The position numbers were made by a program, and so were the translations under genes. The notes beneath the pieces are model-generated. The model did no database searches, was not told the origin of the DNA, and saw only the letters and a program-made list of their open reading frames with translations. From Pseudomonadaceae bacterium (GTDB taxonomy: Bacteria; Pseudomonadota; Gammaproteobacteria; Pseudomonadales; Azotimanducaceae), in the NCBI GenBank assembly GCA_024743435.1, contig JANSWO010000001.1, positions 558,001-622,000 on the forward strand: 64,000 bases of DNA, given 5' to 3'. Numbering within the stretch: the stretch's first letter is position 1; the number at the start of each line of letters is the position of its first letter. This document shows, piece by piece, positions 17,980 through 26,897 of this stretch.

Positions 17980-18026
17980 ACCCAAGATATGGTGTTCTCC
18001 GTTGGAGAAAGCCCAAGATAATGCGG
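17980..18026. promoter_or_regulatory. Candidate paired NrdR boxes
   Basis: ACCCAAGATATGGTGT (17980-17995, about 13 of 16 consensus matches) and GCCCAAGATAATGCGG (18011-18026, about 10 of 16) start 31 bp apart. NrdR boxes are known to come in pairs spaced by about three helical turns (31-32 bp), so the spacing supports the call even though the second box is weak. They lie about 540-585 bp upstream of nrdA and would be expected to flank or overlap its promoter, implying a leader of several hundred bases. Confidence 0.55.
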
Positions 18027-18064
18027 CTCCCAAGACAAATCAATACAAAGCCTGTGATTAATTC

Positions 18065-18084
18065 TGTGGATAGCCTGGGGATAG
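18065..18084. promoter_or_regulatory. Candidate DnaA box pair
   Basis: TGTGGATAG (18065-18073) and TGGGGATAG (18076-18084) match the DnaA-box complement TGTGGATAA at 8 and 7 of 9 positions and lie in direct order 11 bp apart, just beside an NrdR-like box. DnaA boxes are known upstream of E. coli nrdAB, so the context is suitable, but such short sites also occur by chance. Confidence 0.35.
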
Positions 18085-18089
18085 CGCTC

Positions 18090-18105
18090 ACACTAGATAT
18101 GGTGC
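18090..18105. promoter_or_regulatory. Candidate NrdR box (distal D)
   Basis: ACACTAGATATGGTGC agrees with the NrdR consensus at about 13 of 16 positions, including the intact ACAC left end and GGTG right end. It lies about 650 bp before nrdA and 190 bp before glpK, so it might act on either side. No second box was found 31 bp away. Confidence 0.5.
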
Positions 18106-18295
18106 TGGATATATAGCCAGCAATATCAGTATTTTAGGTGAAGTTTCTGGCGATTCGTCGCGCTTCACAATGTTCGCCGCGCGGGCATTTTCTGCACGCC
18201 TTTGCCGCCGTGATCCGTGCATCAAAGGCGGTTTACCCGCCATAGGTTTCCGCCCTAGCATGGCGTAGTTTTAAACCGACGCTAAGGCACGCTTT

Positions 18296-19786
18296 GTGAG
18301 CCATCTCCTATCTATAGACCAGGGCACTTCCAGCTCTCGCGGTATCGTCTTCTCCTCTGCCGGCGAGATGCTCGCTGTAGGTCAGCGCGAATTTGATATG
18401 AGCTTCCCCCACGACGGTTGGGTGGAGCAGAACCCGGACATACTTTGGCAAACCACGCTCGACAGCGCGCGCGAAGCGATCGAGCTTGCCGGTATAGAGG
18501 CGAGTTCGCTGGCGGCGATCGGCATCACCAACCAACGCGAGACGACGCTGTTGTGGGATCGCAACACGGGCGAGTGCCTGTACAACGCGATCGTCTGGCA
18601 GGACCGACGCACCGCGGACTACTGCAACGAGCTGCGCGGTGGTCCGGTTGAAACTCTGATTCGGCAGCAAACGGGGCTGGTGCTTGACCCGTATTTTTCC
18701 AGCACCAAGCTGCGCTGGCTTTTGGAGAATGTCGACGGCGCGCGGACTCGGGCGCAGGCGGGTGAACTGGCGTTCGGTACGGTCGACAGCTACCTGATCT
18801 GGCGTTTGACCAATGGCGCGCGCCACGTGACTGATGCCACCAATGCCTCGCGCACACAGCTGTACGACATTCACCGAGGCCAATGGAGTGAGGAGCTGCT
18901 CGCCGCGTTCGATATACCCGCCTCGCTGCTACCCGAGGTGCTCGACTGCGTCGCGGATTTCGGCACGGCCGATGCTCAGCATTTTGGTGCTGACGTGCCG
19001 ATTGCCGGGGTTGCCGGTGATCAGCAGGCAGCGTTGGTTGGTCAGGCCTGTTTTGAGCCTGGCATGAGCAAAAGCACCTACGGCACTGGCTGCTTTCTGA
19101 TTAACAACACCGGCTCAACGCCAACCAGTTCGGACTCCGGTTTGCTGACCACCATTGGCTACCAGCTACAGGGCAAGCCCACCTACGCCGTGGAAGGCAG
19201 TATTTTTGTTGCCGGCCAGGCGTTGAAGTGGCTGCGTGATGGCGTTGGTTTAATCCGTGAGGCCAGTGATTCACAACGTATCGCGCAGGACAATGGTCCG
19301 GACACTGACGGGGTCTATGTGGTCTCCGCGTTTACTGGCCTCGGTGCGCCGCATTGGCAGCCGGATGCCCGGGCCATCATTACCGGCCTCACTCTGGATT
19401 CGAACGCGGCTCAGATCGTTACCGCCACACTCGCCAGCATTGCCTACCAGAGCCACGACCTGGTTGCGGCGCTCGCTCGCGATGGCGCGCAGTTGTCTCG
19501 CTTGCGCGTTGACGGCGGCATGGCCGTGAATGATTGGTTCTGCCAGTTTCTTGCGGACATTGCTGACGTAGTTGTTGAGCGCCCGGCAGTGGTTGAAACC
19601 ACGGCGCTCGGCGCGGCATTGCTCGCCGCCGTGGGCTCAGGGCTGGCGCCATCCCTCGAAGAGGCCGCGAGTATGTGGCGCTGCGAGCGTGTCTTCGAGC
19701 CATCCATGTCAGCCGAGCTTCGCGCTGCGTTACTCGACGGTTGGCAGGCTGCGGTCGGTCAAGCGCTTGCGTTACCCGGTAAGTAG
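18296..19786 (+). CDS. glpK: Glycerol kinase
   Basis: A 496-residue FGGY-family kinase that phosphorylates glycerol to sn-glycerol 3-phosphate. The N-terminal LLSIDQGTSSSRGIVF is the ATPase phosphate loop; TNQRETT and the region SMSFPHDGWVEQNP-like stretch with WVEQNPDILW contribute the glycerol site; GVAGDQQAALVGQACFEPGMSKSTYGTG holds the family signature. Length equals E. coli GlpK. The start is GTG 18296 with AAGG upstream. No glpF, glpD or regulator is adjacent, so it is an isolated gene. It diverges from the nrd region. Confidence 0.95.
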   Translation: MSHLLSIDQGTSSSRGIVFSSAGEMLAVGQREFDMSFPHDGWVEQNPDILWQTTLDSAREAIELAGIEASSLAAIGITNQRETTLLWDRNTGECLYNAIVWQDRRTADYCNELRGGPVETLIRQQTGLVLDPYFSSTKLRWLLENVDGARTRAQAGELAFGTVDSYLIWRLTNGARHVTDATNASRTQLYDIHRGQWSEELLAAFDIPASLLPEVLDCVADFGTADAQHFGADVPIAGVAGDQQAALVGQACFEPGMSKSTYGTGCFLINNTGSTPTSSDSGLLTTIGYQLQGKPTYAVEGSIFVAGQALKWLRDGVGLIREASDSQRIAQDNGPDTDGVYVVSAFTGLGAPHWQPDARAIITGLTLDSNAAQIVTATLASIAYQSHDLVAALARDGAQLSRLRVDGGMAVNDWFCQFLADIADVVVERPAVVETTALGAALLAAVGSGLAPSLEEAASMWRCERVFEPSMSAELRAALLDGWQAAVGQALALPGK

Positions 19787-19801
19787 CGCCTGTCGAATCA
19801 G

Positions 19802-19860
19802 GATTGCGCGCGCGACAGGCCGATGATCCTTGTCGATTGCGACGATTGATTGCGCGCGCG
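19802..19860. repeat. Short GC-rich direct repeat after glpK
   Basis: GATTGCGCGCGCG occurs at 19802-19814 and again at 19848-19860, 46 bp apart, in the 244-bp gap between glpK and the large signalling gene. Overlapping it, GCCTGTCG (from about 19789) can pair with CGACAGGC (19812-19819), giving a hairpin after the glpK stop that lacks a T-run. No gene is seen in this gap. Confidence 0.35.
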
Positions 19861-20030
19861 GATGTAAAATCTGCCCTCGCGAGAGCTGCGGATGATACGC
19901 GTCGCAAGAGCGATGAGATGCAGCGCGCAAATCGGCTGGCTATGGCCTGCGCGGGGGATTGGGCGGGTGAACTCGAACGCTCGATCAGTTACGCTCGCCA
20001 GGCTATTTTGCAGACGGACTCTGCTTCATT

Positions 20031-23000
20031 TTGAACACCCCCGAACGCCGGCAATACGCTCGCCAGCCAATATCGCTCAGTGCTCTCGTGCATCCGCAGG
20101 AGGGGCGCTCATGGCTGTGTTCCATTCGCGATTTCTGCGAAACGGGCCTGTTACTGACAGCCTCGTCGAGTGGCCGTTCCATCGCAACGTCGCACCCTCA
20201 CCTGAAGGCTGGTGATGATGTTTCCGTGCATTTCTCCGTAGCGACGCCCACTGGCCAGCAACACTTCCGCTCTTCTGCTCGTATTGCTCGCATGACACCG
20301 ACAGCAGGTGGCCTCGGCGTATTTTTCCCCAACGGCCTGCCCGAGGGCGCGTTTGACGCCATGATCGACTACGGCGTGGCGGCCGGCATGGTCTCCGCGA
20401 GCGCGGTCGGTCGCGATACTGACGACGATCTGGATCTGCATGAGCTGACCGCACCGAATGCGCAAGCCAAGGCCGGTGGCAAACCGTCCGGTGAAGGCGC
20501 TGTGGCAAGCGGGCTGGATGCGATGCGTGACCAGCGCATCAACAAACAGCAGGCAGACTTCGTGCGGCGTCGGGTTCGACGAGTGCTCGAGCGCTTTGCG
20601 CAACGACTGGCCGGCCAGTTTTCCGAGCGCGCTGAGCAGGATGTTCTGGTGAAGGCGCGGGACGCGGGCACCAATGCCGTGCAGATGATGTACTTCGAGG
20701 GCCTCGATCTGCTCGAGAAGAACCGAGCAGAGATTGCGCAGACGCTGTCAGCTGAGCTGCTCAGCCAGATGGACGAGGTTGCTGATCTGGAACGCGTGCT
20801 GGAGCAGCGCCGGCGGCAGGAAACGGGCTCCACAAACAAGCTGGAACTCGTCGATACCGAGCAGTTTGAAGGCTGGCTCGCGGTTGCCGAAGTTATCTCA
20901 AAAGCAGAGAACCGCTACAGTGACGTGCTCTTCGATATCCGGCTTCGTCTTGGGCTTGTCGCCAAACCCTGGACCCACAAAGACGTAGCACCGGTATCAC
21001 CCTCGGTGATCACCTGGGCGTTCGATAGCGCAATCAGCGACATCGAGTTTCGGCGCCAGGTTCGGGCAGAGATATTTCGTGATTTCGAAACGGCTTTGAT
21101 GCCGCTGCTCGACGGTTTGTACACAGCGGTTGGCCGCATCCTGGATGAAGCAGACGGATTGCCGTCGTTAGAAGAGCTGAAAACCAGCTATCAGCGATCG
21201 GTGCTGAAGCCTGTTGCAAGCGGCGCGATACCAGACCCACAGGCTTACGCCGAGATGGAGCCAGCGGCCAGGGAAGCGGCGATGGCTGCTGATGGCGTTG
21301 GCGGCCGGGTTGGTCACAACCCCTTTGATAAGGCGAATACCATTGCGCCCGCTCGTCGCGCGGCGAAAGATCTTCTCGAACTAACGCGCGAAACGCAGAC
21401 ACGCCTCGGCAAACCGCCGGCCATCCGGTTGGCGGCAGCCGATAGCCCGAGTGACGCGCGATTCGACACCCAGGACATATTGGGTGCGATCTCAGAGATC
21501 GAGCTGGAAACCGGCCATGAACCACTTTCTGGTGACCGTCTCAAGAATCGCCTCGTGGATGTGCTGCGGCAACGCTACGGCGATCGCAAGGCGCTCACCC
21601 CGGAAGACTATGACAACCTGGATCTGATGGAGCAGCTGGTCGATGCGATGCGCAACGATCAGTTGATTACGTCCGGGATCCGGCAGTGGATTCAGCGGCT
21701 GGAGTTAACGCTGAACAAACTTGCCGCGCGCGATCCTCAGTTCCTGGCTGAGGAGGGTGACAGCTCCCATTCAGCCGTACAGATGCTGAACCAGCTCGGC
21801 CGGCTGGGTAACGCCGAAGACTTGCGCGAAGGCATCGACAGAGAAGTTGGCAGCCGCGTAGATGAGCTGCTCAGCCGGGTTGTATCGGAGTACGACGATA
21901 ACCCGGAAGTGTTCAGCGAAGTCGTCAACGAGCTGAATCCGCTGATCGATCGCCAGAGCCGCACCTACCGGGGCAACATCGAGCGCACTGTGCGCTCCAG
22001 CGAAGGCCAGCAACAGCTCGCACGCGCTCGTCGTAGCGTGCTCACCGAGCTGGGCGGCTTGCTCGACGGCCGTGAGGTGCCGGAGCTTGCACTGGAGCTG
22101 ATCAACCCCGGTTGGCGCAACCTGTTGACCCACGCTTTCCTGCGCCACGGCGAGGACTCCGCCGAATATCGCGATAGCCTCGCACTGATCGAGCAGATGC
22201 TGGCGCATCTCGACGGCAGCGTTGATCCCAACGATGACAGCGTACTGCCGCCAGAAGAGCTGCTTTCGCGCGTTGTTAGCGGGCTGGATTCCATATCGTT
22301 TGATCCGGCCAAACGAACGCCGCTGGTCATGCGCCTGTCTGATGTCCTCGTGGGAGATGCCACGGGCAAGAAAGCGCCGGTGCGTACGCGCGCGGTCAGC
22401 GAGCAAACTCTGATTGACGACATTGGTCTGGGTGGATTGCTGCCTGAGACCAACCCCGCTATTGAGACGGATGATGAATCGGTTCGGCGCAGTTGGGATG
22501 CCGCGCTCGATCGTGCGCGTCGAATCCGCGTTGGTGAGTGGCTCGCCACCGGTGATGTGAAAGGCCGCCCACTCATCTTAAGCGTCGCCTTTGTTGGCGA
22601 TGAGAATGCCAATTTTGTTCTGGTCAACCGTAAAGGTTTGAAGGCTCAGGAGCTTACGCTCCAGGCGATGACCGATGGCTTGCATGATGGCCAGGTGACG
22701 CTGCTCGAAGATCATGATTTACCGCTCATGGAACGAGCTTCCCAGCGAATGTTGGAGAACATGCACAATCAGTTGGCCTACCAGGCCAGCCATGATGAGC
22801 TGACCTCGCTGCTCAATCGCCGTGAGTTTGAGCGTGTTGTCGAGGGTTGCATCAATCGCTCGCGCACAGATAGCTCTGAACACAGCTTGATGTATCTGGA
22901 CATGGACCAGTTCAAGATCATCAACAATACGTCGGGCCACAACGCTGGCGATGCCCTGTTGCAGATCATCGGTGAACGTCTCGGAACGGCGCTCGGAGAC

Positions 23001-24062
23001 GCCGAAGCTCACGTTGCCCGCCTTGGTGGTGACGAGTTCGGTGTTCTCGTTGAAAACGTGGATGCCGATGCCGCCCGCGACGCTGCGACGAAATTGCTGA
23101 ACACGGTTCGCGACGAGCGATTTACCTGGGAAGGGCGACACTACTCGTTGTCTGCGAGCATCGGTCTCGTGTTCCTGGATGAGTCCATGGACGATGCGGA
23201 TGCTGCGCTCAGGCTCGCGGATGAAGCCTGTTATACCGCGAAAGACGCTGGTCGAAATCGCATCCAGGAATATGAGCTTGGTGACAAGGCGATGATGCAT
23301 CGTCACGGCGTCATGGAGTGGGTAACGCAACTCGACAAAGCGTTGGATGAAGATCGCCTGGTGCTGAACTGCCAGCGAATCGCACCCGTCGCAGATGCGA
23401 CCGCAGCCTCTCACTACGAAGTGCTGCTCACGATGCGCGACGAGCTGGGCGATCTGATGCCGCCGTCGGATTTTATTCTCGCGGCAGAAACCTACAACCG
23501 CATGCCAATCATTGATCGCTGGGTGATTAACCAGGTACTGGATTGGATGGCCGAACGCCGCGAATCGCTCGACAGCTTCGCCGGCTTCGCCATCAACATC
23601 TCGGGCCACTCAATAAATGATGAGACGTTCCCGGACTTTGTTCTGGACGCGTTTGCACGCACACAGGCGCCAACCGGCAAGGTGTGTTTCGAGATCACCG
23701 AAACCGCCGCTATTGCGAATCTGGACAATGCCGTCGATTTCATGAATCGCATGAAGATCATTGGCTGCCGATTCTCGCTCGATGATTTCGGCACCGGTCT
23801 GTCGTCTTACTCGTATTTGAGAAATCTGCCCGTCGATTACGTCAAGATTGATGGCGTATTTGTCAAAGACATCGACAGCAATCCTGGTGACTATGCGGTG
23901 GTTCGCTCGATCAATGAGATTGGCCACTACATGGGCAAACGCACCATCGCCGAGTATGTGGAAACGGATTCGGTGATGAATGCGCTGAAAGAGATCGGTG
24001 TCGATTTTGCCCAGGGCTTCGGCATAGAGAAGCCGATACTGTTGGAGCAGTTTCGGCCCTAG
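20031..24062 (+). CDS. PilZ-DUF1631-GGDEF-EAL protein (cyclic-di-GMP turnover)
   Basis: A 1343-residue cytoplasmic protein with no TM segment. Residues 1-115 look like a PilZ domain: ERRQYARQPI fits RxxxR, and IRDFCETG stands for D-x-S-x-x-G. Residues about 160-900 match DUF1631, including IRQWIQRLELTLNKLAARDPQFLAEE and the terminal barrel GEWLATGDVKGRPLILSVAFVGDENA. A GGDEF domain follows (ARLGGDEFG, GGDEF at 999-1003) without an upstream RxxD inhibitory site, then an EAL domain with Glu1130 in EVLL, NISG, FEITET, DDFGTG (1251), VKIDG and AQGF, so phosphodiesterase residues appear intact. The start is TTG 20031; no stronger codon fits PilZ. It probably senses and turns over c-di-GMP. Confidence 0.85.
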   Translation: MNTPERRQYARQPISLSALVHPQEGRSWLCSIRDFCETGLLLTASSSGRSIATSHPHLKAGDDVSVHFSVATPTGQQHFRSSARIARMTPTAGGLGVFFPNGLPEGAFDAMIDYGVAAGMVSASAVGRDTDDDLDLHELTAPNAQAKAGGKPSGEGAVASGLDAMRDQRINKQQADFVRRRVRRVLERFAQRLAGQFSERAEQDVLVKARDAGTNAVQMMYFEGLDLLEKNRAEIAQTLSAELLSQMDEVADLERVLEQRRRQETGSTNKLELVDTEQFEGWLAVAEVISKAENRYSDVLFDIRLRLGLVAKPWTHKDVAPVSPSVITWAFDSAISDIEFRRQVRAEIFRDFETALMPLLDGLYTAVGRILDEADGLPSLEELKTSYQRSVLKPVASGAIPDPQAYAEMEPAAREAAMAADGVGGRVGHNPFDKANTIAPARRAAKDLLELTRETQTRLGKPPAIRLAAADSPSDARFDTQDILGAISEIELETGHEPLSGDRLKNRLVDVLRQRYGDRKALTPEDYDNLDLMEQLVDAMRNDQLITSGIRQWIQRLELTLNKLAARDPQFLAEEGDSSHSAVQMLNQLGRLGNAEDLREGIDREVGSRVDELLSRVVSEYDDNPEVFSEVVNELNPLIDRQSRTYRGNIERTVRSSEGQQQLARARRSVLTELGGLLDGREVPELALELINPGWRNLLTHAFLRHGEDSAEYRDSLALIEQMLAHLDGSVDPNDDSVLPPEELLSRVVSGLDSISFDPAKRTPLVMRLSDVLVGDATGKKAPVRTRAVSEQTLIDDIGLGGLLPETNPAIETDDESVRRSWDAALDRARRIRVGEWLATGDVKGRPLILSVAFVGDENANFVLVNRKGLKAQELTLQAMTDGLHDGQVTLLEDHDLPLMERASQRMLENMHNQLAYQASHDELTSLLNRREFERVVEGCINRSRTDSSEHSLMYLDMDQFKIINNTSGHNAGDALLQIIGERLGTALGDAEAHVARLGGDEFGVLVENVDADAARDAATKLLNTVRDERFTWEGRHYSLSASIGLVFLDESMDDADAALRLADEACYTAKDAGRNRIQEYELGDKAMMHRHGVMEWVTQLDKALDEDRLVLNCQRIAPVADATAASHYEVLLTMRDELGDLMPPSDFILAAETYNRMPIIDRWVINQVLDWMAERRESLDSFAGFAINISGHSINDETFPDFVLDAFARTQAPTGKVCFEITETAAIANLDNAVDFMNRMKIIGCRFSLDDFGTGLSSYSYLRNLPVDYVKIDGVFVKDIDSNPGDYAVVRSINEIGHYMGKRTIAEYVETDSVMNALKEIGVDFAQGFGIEKPILLEQFRP

Positions 24063-24120
24063 GCGTTGGGCGTCGGCCTGGGATCGCCACGCTGCTTTGC
24101 CTGCTACGCAGTCAAATTGC

Positions 24121-24298
24121 TCGCGATGACGCTGTTGTGTGTGGCTCGCGAGCTTCCGCAGATCCGTCATCGCGACGAGCCTTAAATCTCCGTCATCGCG
24201 ACGGGTTTTATACCTTCGTCATCGCGAACGACCCCGAAGGGGGAGCGCGGCGATCTCCGCCAGCGCATCATGCACTCTAAAAGATTGCCGCGATCACC
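24121..24298. repeat. Dispersed CGTCATCGCGA repeat element
   Basis: CGTCATCGCGAC occurs at 24165, 24191 and (as CGTCATCGCGAA) 24217, spaced 26 bp, and its reverse complement TCGCGATGACG at 24121. The last copy runs into GACCCCGAAGGGGGAGCGCGGCGATCT and ends near GATTGCCGCGATCAC. This resembles the widespread bacterial intergenic repeat of the type GTCATTGCGAGCG...GCGGCAATCTC. It fills the 242-bp gap between two convergent genes; no gene is present there. Confidence 0.65.
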
Positions 24299-24304
24299 TC
24301 AGCT

Positions 24305-25213
24305 TTAACGGCCCTGCAGCAGAAACTCCAGCAGCGCCTTTTGGCTGTGCAGCCGATTGCCGGCTTCGTCGAACACCACGCTACGGGGATCCGAGAACAG
24401 ATCTTCACTGATCTCTTCGCCTCGGTGGGCCGGCAGGCAGTGCATAAACAGGGCATCTTTACTCGCAAAGTCGAGCAGCTTGGGATTCACCTGGTAGCCA
24501 TCAAACGTCGCCAGCCTCGCATCGGCCTCTTCCTCGTGACCCATGGATGACCAGACGTCAGTGACGACAAGATCTGCTTTTTCCACAGCCTCTCTGGGTG
24601 ATTCAACCAGAGACGCCTCATTGCAACTGTCGAGGAGCGCTTGATCTGGCCGATGGCCGTCGGGACAGGCAATCTTCAATTGGAAGCCCCATTGACGCGC
24701 AGCGTTGATGTACGAGTGACACATGTTGTAGCCGTCACCCACAAACGCCACCGACTTCCCCGTGATGGGGCCACGATGCTCTTCAAACGTCTGAACATCG
24801 GCCAGCAGCTGGCAGGGGTGGAAGCGCGAAGACATTGCGTTGATCACCGGTACGCTGGCGTGGGCAGCAAACGTCTCGATATCGTCCTGGGATAGCGTGC
24901 GGATCATGACGATGTCGACCATCTCGGACAGAACCTGGGCAGTGTCTGAGATGGGTTCGCCGCGGCCCAATTGACTATCGTTCGGGCTCAGAAATATGGC
25001 GTGGCCACCCAGCTCGTTCATACCGGCTTCGAACGCGACACGGGTGCGCGTGGAGCTGAGCTGGAAGATCATCGCCAGGGTTTTGCCGGTCAACGGGGTG
25101 TGGCGCGCGCCTCGTTTGCGCAGCTGCTTCAGCTCGCTGGCTCGCTTGGTAAGACTCGTCAGTTCGTCGCTGGAGAAGTCCAGCAGTGTCATGAAATCTC
25201 GTTTGGCGTTCAT
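24305..25213 (-). CDS. argF: Ornithine carbamoyltransferase
   Basis: A 302-residue enzyme making citrulline from ornithine and carbamoyl phosphate in arginine synthesis. [13 protein letters not shown] is the carbamoyl-phosphate loop (S-x-R-T-R), [13 protein letters not shown]-like sequence near 255 (HCLPAHRG) is the ornithine/carbamoyl motif, and DVWSSMGHE binds ornithine. Length is typical. ATG 25213 was chosen over an upstream open extension because the protein aligns there with known OTCs. It lies 205 bp downstream of argD on the same strand, the usual gammaproteobacterial argD-argF order, with argG further along the same block. Confidence 0.94.
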   Translation of the reverse strand: MNAKRDFMTLLDFSSDELTSLTKRASELKQLRKRGARHTPLTGKTLAMIFQLSSTRTRVAFEAGMNELGGHAIFLSPNDSQLGRGEPISDTAQVLSEMVDIVMIRTLSQDDIETFAAHASVPVINAMSSRFHPCQLLADVQTFEEHRGPITGKSVAFVGDGYNMCHSYINAARQWGFQLKIACPDGHRPDQALLDSCNEASLVESPREAVEKADLVVTDVWSSMGHEEEADARLATFDGYQVNPKLLDFASKDALFMHCLPAHRGEEISEDLFSDPRSVVFDEAGNRLHSQKALLEFLLQGR

Positions 25214-25418
25214 TGTGATGCCTGTGTCCTTGTCACCACCCAATCTCGAGGTGGCTTTAGTCAATTGGTTCGATCCTGAAATGAATAGCGGTTCAACGTT
25301 CCCGCCTGGTGCGTTTCAGGCGAGCTGGTTGTATCGGAAAGATCGGGATCAATTTTCATCGGCTGGTAACAGCCGGCGGTGCGATTCGCGTTGCCAGCTG
25401 CGAACCGCTGGAGGCGGG

Positions 25419-26597
25419 CTAACTGCGGATAACGCCGAGCAATCGCTCGACCAGCTCCTGTGCTTCGGAATCGCTAAGTACCAGCGGTGGCAACAGCCTG
25501 ACGATGTTGCCTTGGGTCACGTTGATCAGTAGCCCGGCATCGAGCGCTTTGCCCACCAGGTCACTGCAATCCTCGCGCATTTCGATTGCCATCATCAGAC
25601 CGAGGTTGCGAACCTCCTGCACCCGGTTGTCGCCTTTCAAGCCTTCGCGTAGCGCATCACTCATACGATCGCCAAGCTCGGTGGCGCGCTCCATCAGCCC
25701 GCTAGCCTCGATCTCGTCAATGACCGCGTTAGCGGCTGCGCAGGCGATTGGGTTGCCGCCGAATGTTGAGCCGTGGTTACCTCGCTTCAGCGTTGTGGCC
25801 GCAACCCCCTGGGCAAGGCAAACGCCAATCGGCATGCCGTTGCCGAGGCCTTTTGCGGTGGTTACTACATCGGGCAGGATGCCGGCGTGCTGGTAGGCGA
25901 AGTACGCGCCAGTACGGCCGTTGCCGGTCTGAATTTCGTCGAGCAGCATCAGCCAGCCAGCATCGTCCGCGAGCTGTCTCACCTGGCCAAGAAACTCGCT
26001 TGGCGGGATGACGATGCCACCTTCGCCCAGCACTGGTTCGAAGAAAACGGCGACCACTTCGCCGTCGTCGTTATCGGCAATCGCTCGCAATGCTTCTATG
26101 TCGCCGTAGGGCGCGCGGACAAAGCCGCCGAGCAGAGGCTCGAAGCCTGCCTGGACTTTGCGGTTGCCGGTTGCGGTGAGCGTGGCCATCGTGCGGCCGT
26201 GAAAGCTGCTCTCCATGACGATTGTTCGCGGTTTGGCGATGCCACGGTTGTGGCCGTGCAGACGAGCAATCTTTATCGCCGCCTCATTCGCTTCAGCGCC
26301 GCTGTTGCCAAAGAAAACGCGCTCCATGCCGGAATGCTCGCACAGCCGCTTGGCAAGGCGTTCCTGCTCACCAATAACGTAGAGGTTGGAGGTGTGGAGT
26401 AGCTTGCCCGCCTGTTGGCGCAGCGCATCGGTCACGCGTGGATGGGCGTGTCCCAGCCCGCACACCGCGAGGCCAGTCAGCGCGTCGAGATAGCGCTTGC
26501 CATCAGTGTCAGTGAGATACACGCCCTCGCCGGACTCGAACTGCACTGGCAGTCGGCCGTAGGTGTCCATGACGTTGCTGTCGGTTGCTTCACTCAT
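25419..26597 (-). CDS. argD: Acetylornithine/aspartate aminotransferase family protein (ArgD type)
   Basis: A 392-residue class III PLP aminotransferase that converts N-acetylglutamate semialdehyde to N-acetylornithine and may also serve lysine synthesis. FFGNSGAEANEAAIKIAR binds PLP phosphate, MLLDEIQTGNGRTG holds the PLP-ring Asp, and the Schiff-base Lys is in TTAKGLGNGMPIG. The Arg of SSFHGRTMATL fits the substrate clamp. ATG 26597 matches the usual N-terminus; fourteen further codons upstream are open but unlike the family. It is followed by argF. Related succinylornithine or GABA transaminases are less likely given argF beside it. Confidence 0.92.
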   Translation of the reverse strand: MSEATDSNVMDTYGRLPVQFESGEGVYLTDTDGKRYLDALTGLAVCGLGHAHPRVTDALRQQAGKLLHTSNLYVIGEQERLAKRLCEHSGMERVFFGNSGAEANEAAIKIARLHGHNRGIAKPRTIVMESSFHGRTMATLTATGNRKVQAGFEPLLGGFVRAPYGDIEALRAIADNDDGEVVAVFFEPVLGEGGIVIPPSEFLGQVRQLADDAGWLMLLDEIQTGNGRTGAYFAYQHAGILPDVVTTAKGLGNGMPIGVCLAQGVAATTLKRGNHGSTFGGNPIACAAANAVIDEIEASGLMERATELGDRMSDALREGLKGDNRVQEVRNLGLMMAIEMREDCSDLVGKALDAGLLINVTQGNIVRLLPPLVLSDSEAQELVERLLGVIRS

Positions 26598-26761
26598 TGT
26601 CCGGGTTCCCCGCCATTGCCTGCTGTCCGGTGTTTGCAACTACCTGCAAATCCCGGCGCGATAAACCAATGTCGATGAGAAATCTCGGATCGCCGGTTCT
26701 GTCAGTTCAACCTGCCAGAACGAAAACACTGAGGCCCATGGCCAGGGCTTTTGGCGGCCCG

Positions 26762-26790
26762 AAAACAAAACAGGCAGCGTCGGCTGCCTG
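26762..26790 (-). terminator. Rho-independent terminator of the PatB-like gene
   Basis: CAGGCAGC and GCTGCCTG (26771-26790) are a perfect 8-bp stem with a 4-nt loop; on the minus strand it is followed by TTTTGTTTT (26770-26762). It lies about 110 bp past the stop of the aminotransferase at 26898. The rest of the 300-bp gap 26598-26897 shows no gene, only the argD upstream region. Confidence 0.85.
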
Positions 26791-26897
26791 AGTAAGCGGG
26801 CCATCCTACAACTTTTCTTGGCGCGAACAAGGGGTAGGTGTGCATTCTGCGGGTAGGTAGATACCCGTGTTTTGGGTCGCCTTAGAGGTCTCGAGCG

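Noticed and set aside
17724-18038. 104-residue minus-strand frame in the nrdA upstream region
   Set aside because: Runs across the repeat tract and candidate NrdR boxes; no start signal and low-complexity C-terminus.
22719-24170. Two long minus-strand frames opposite the GGDEF-EAL region
   Set aside because: The sense protein is fully supported by motifs; the antisense frames have no domain.
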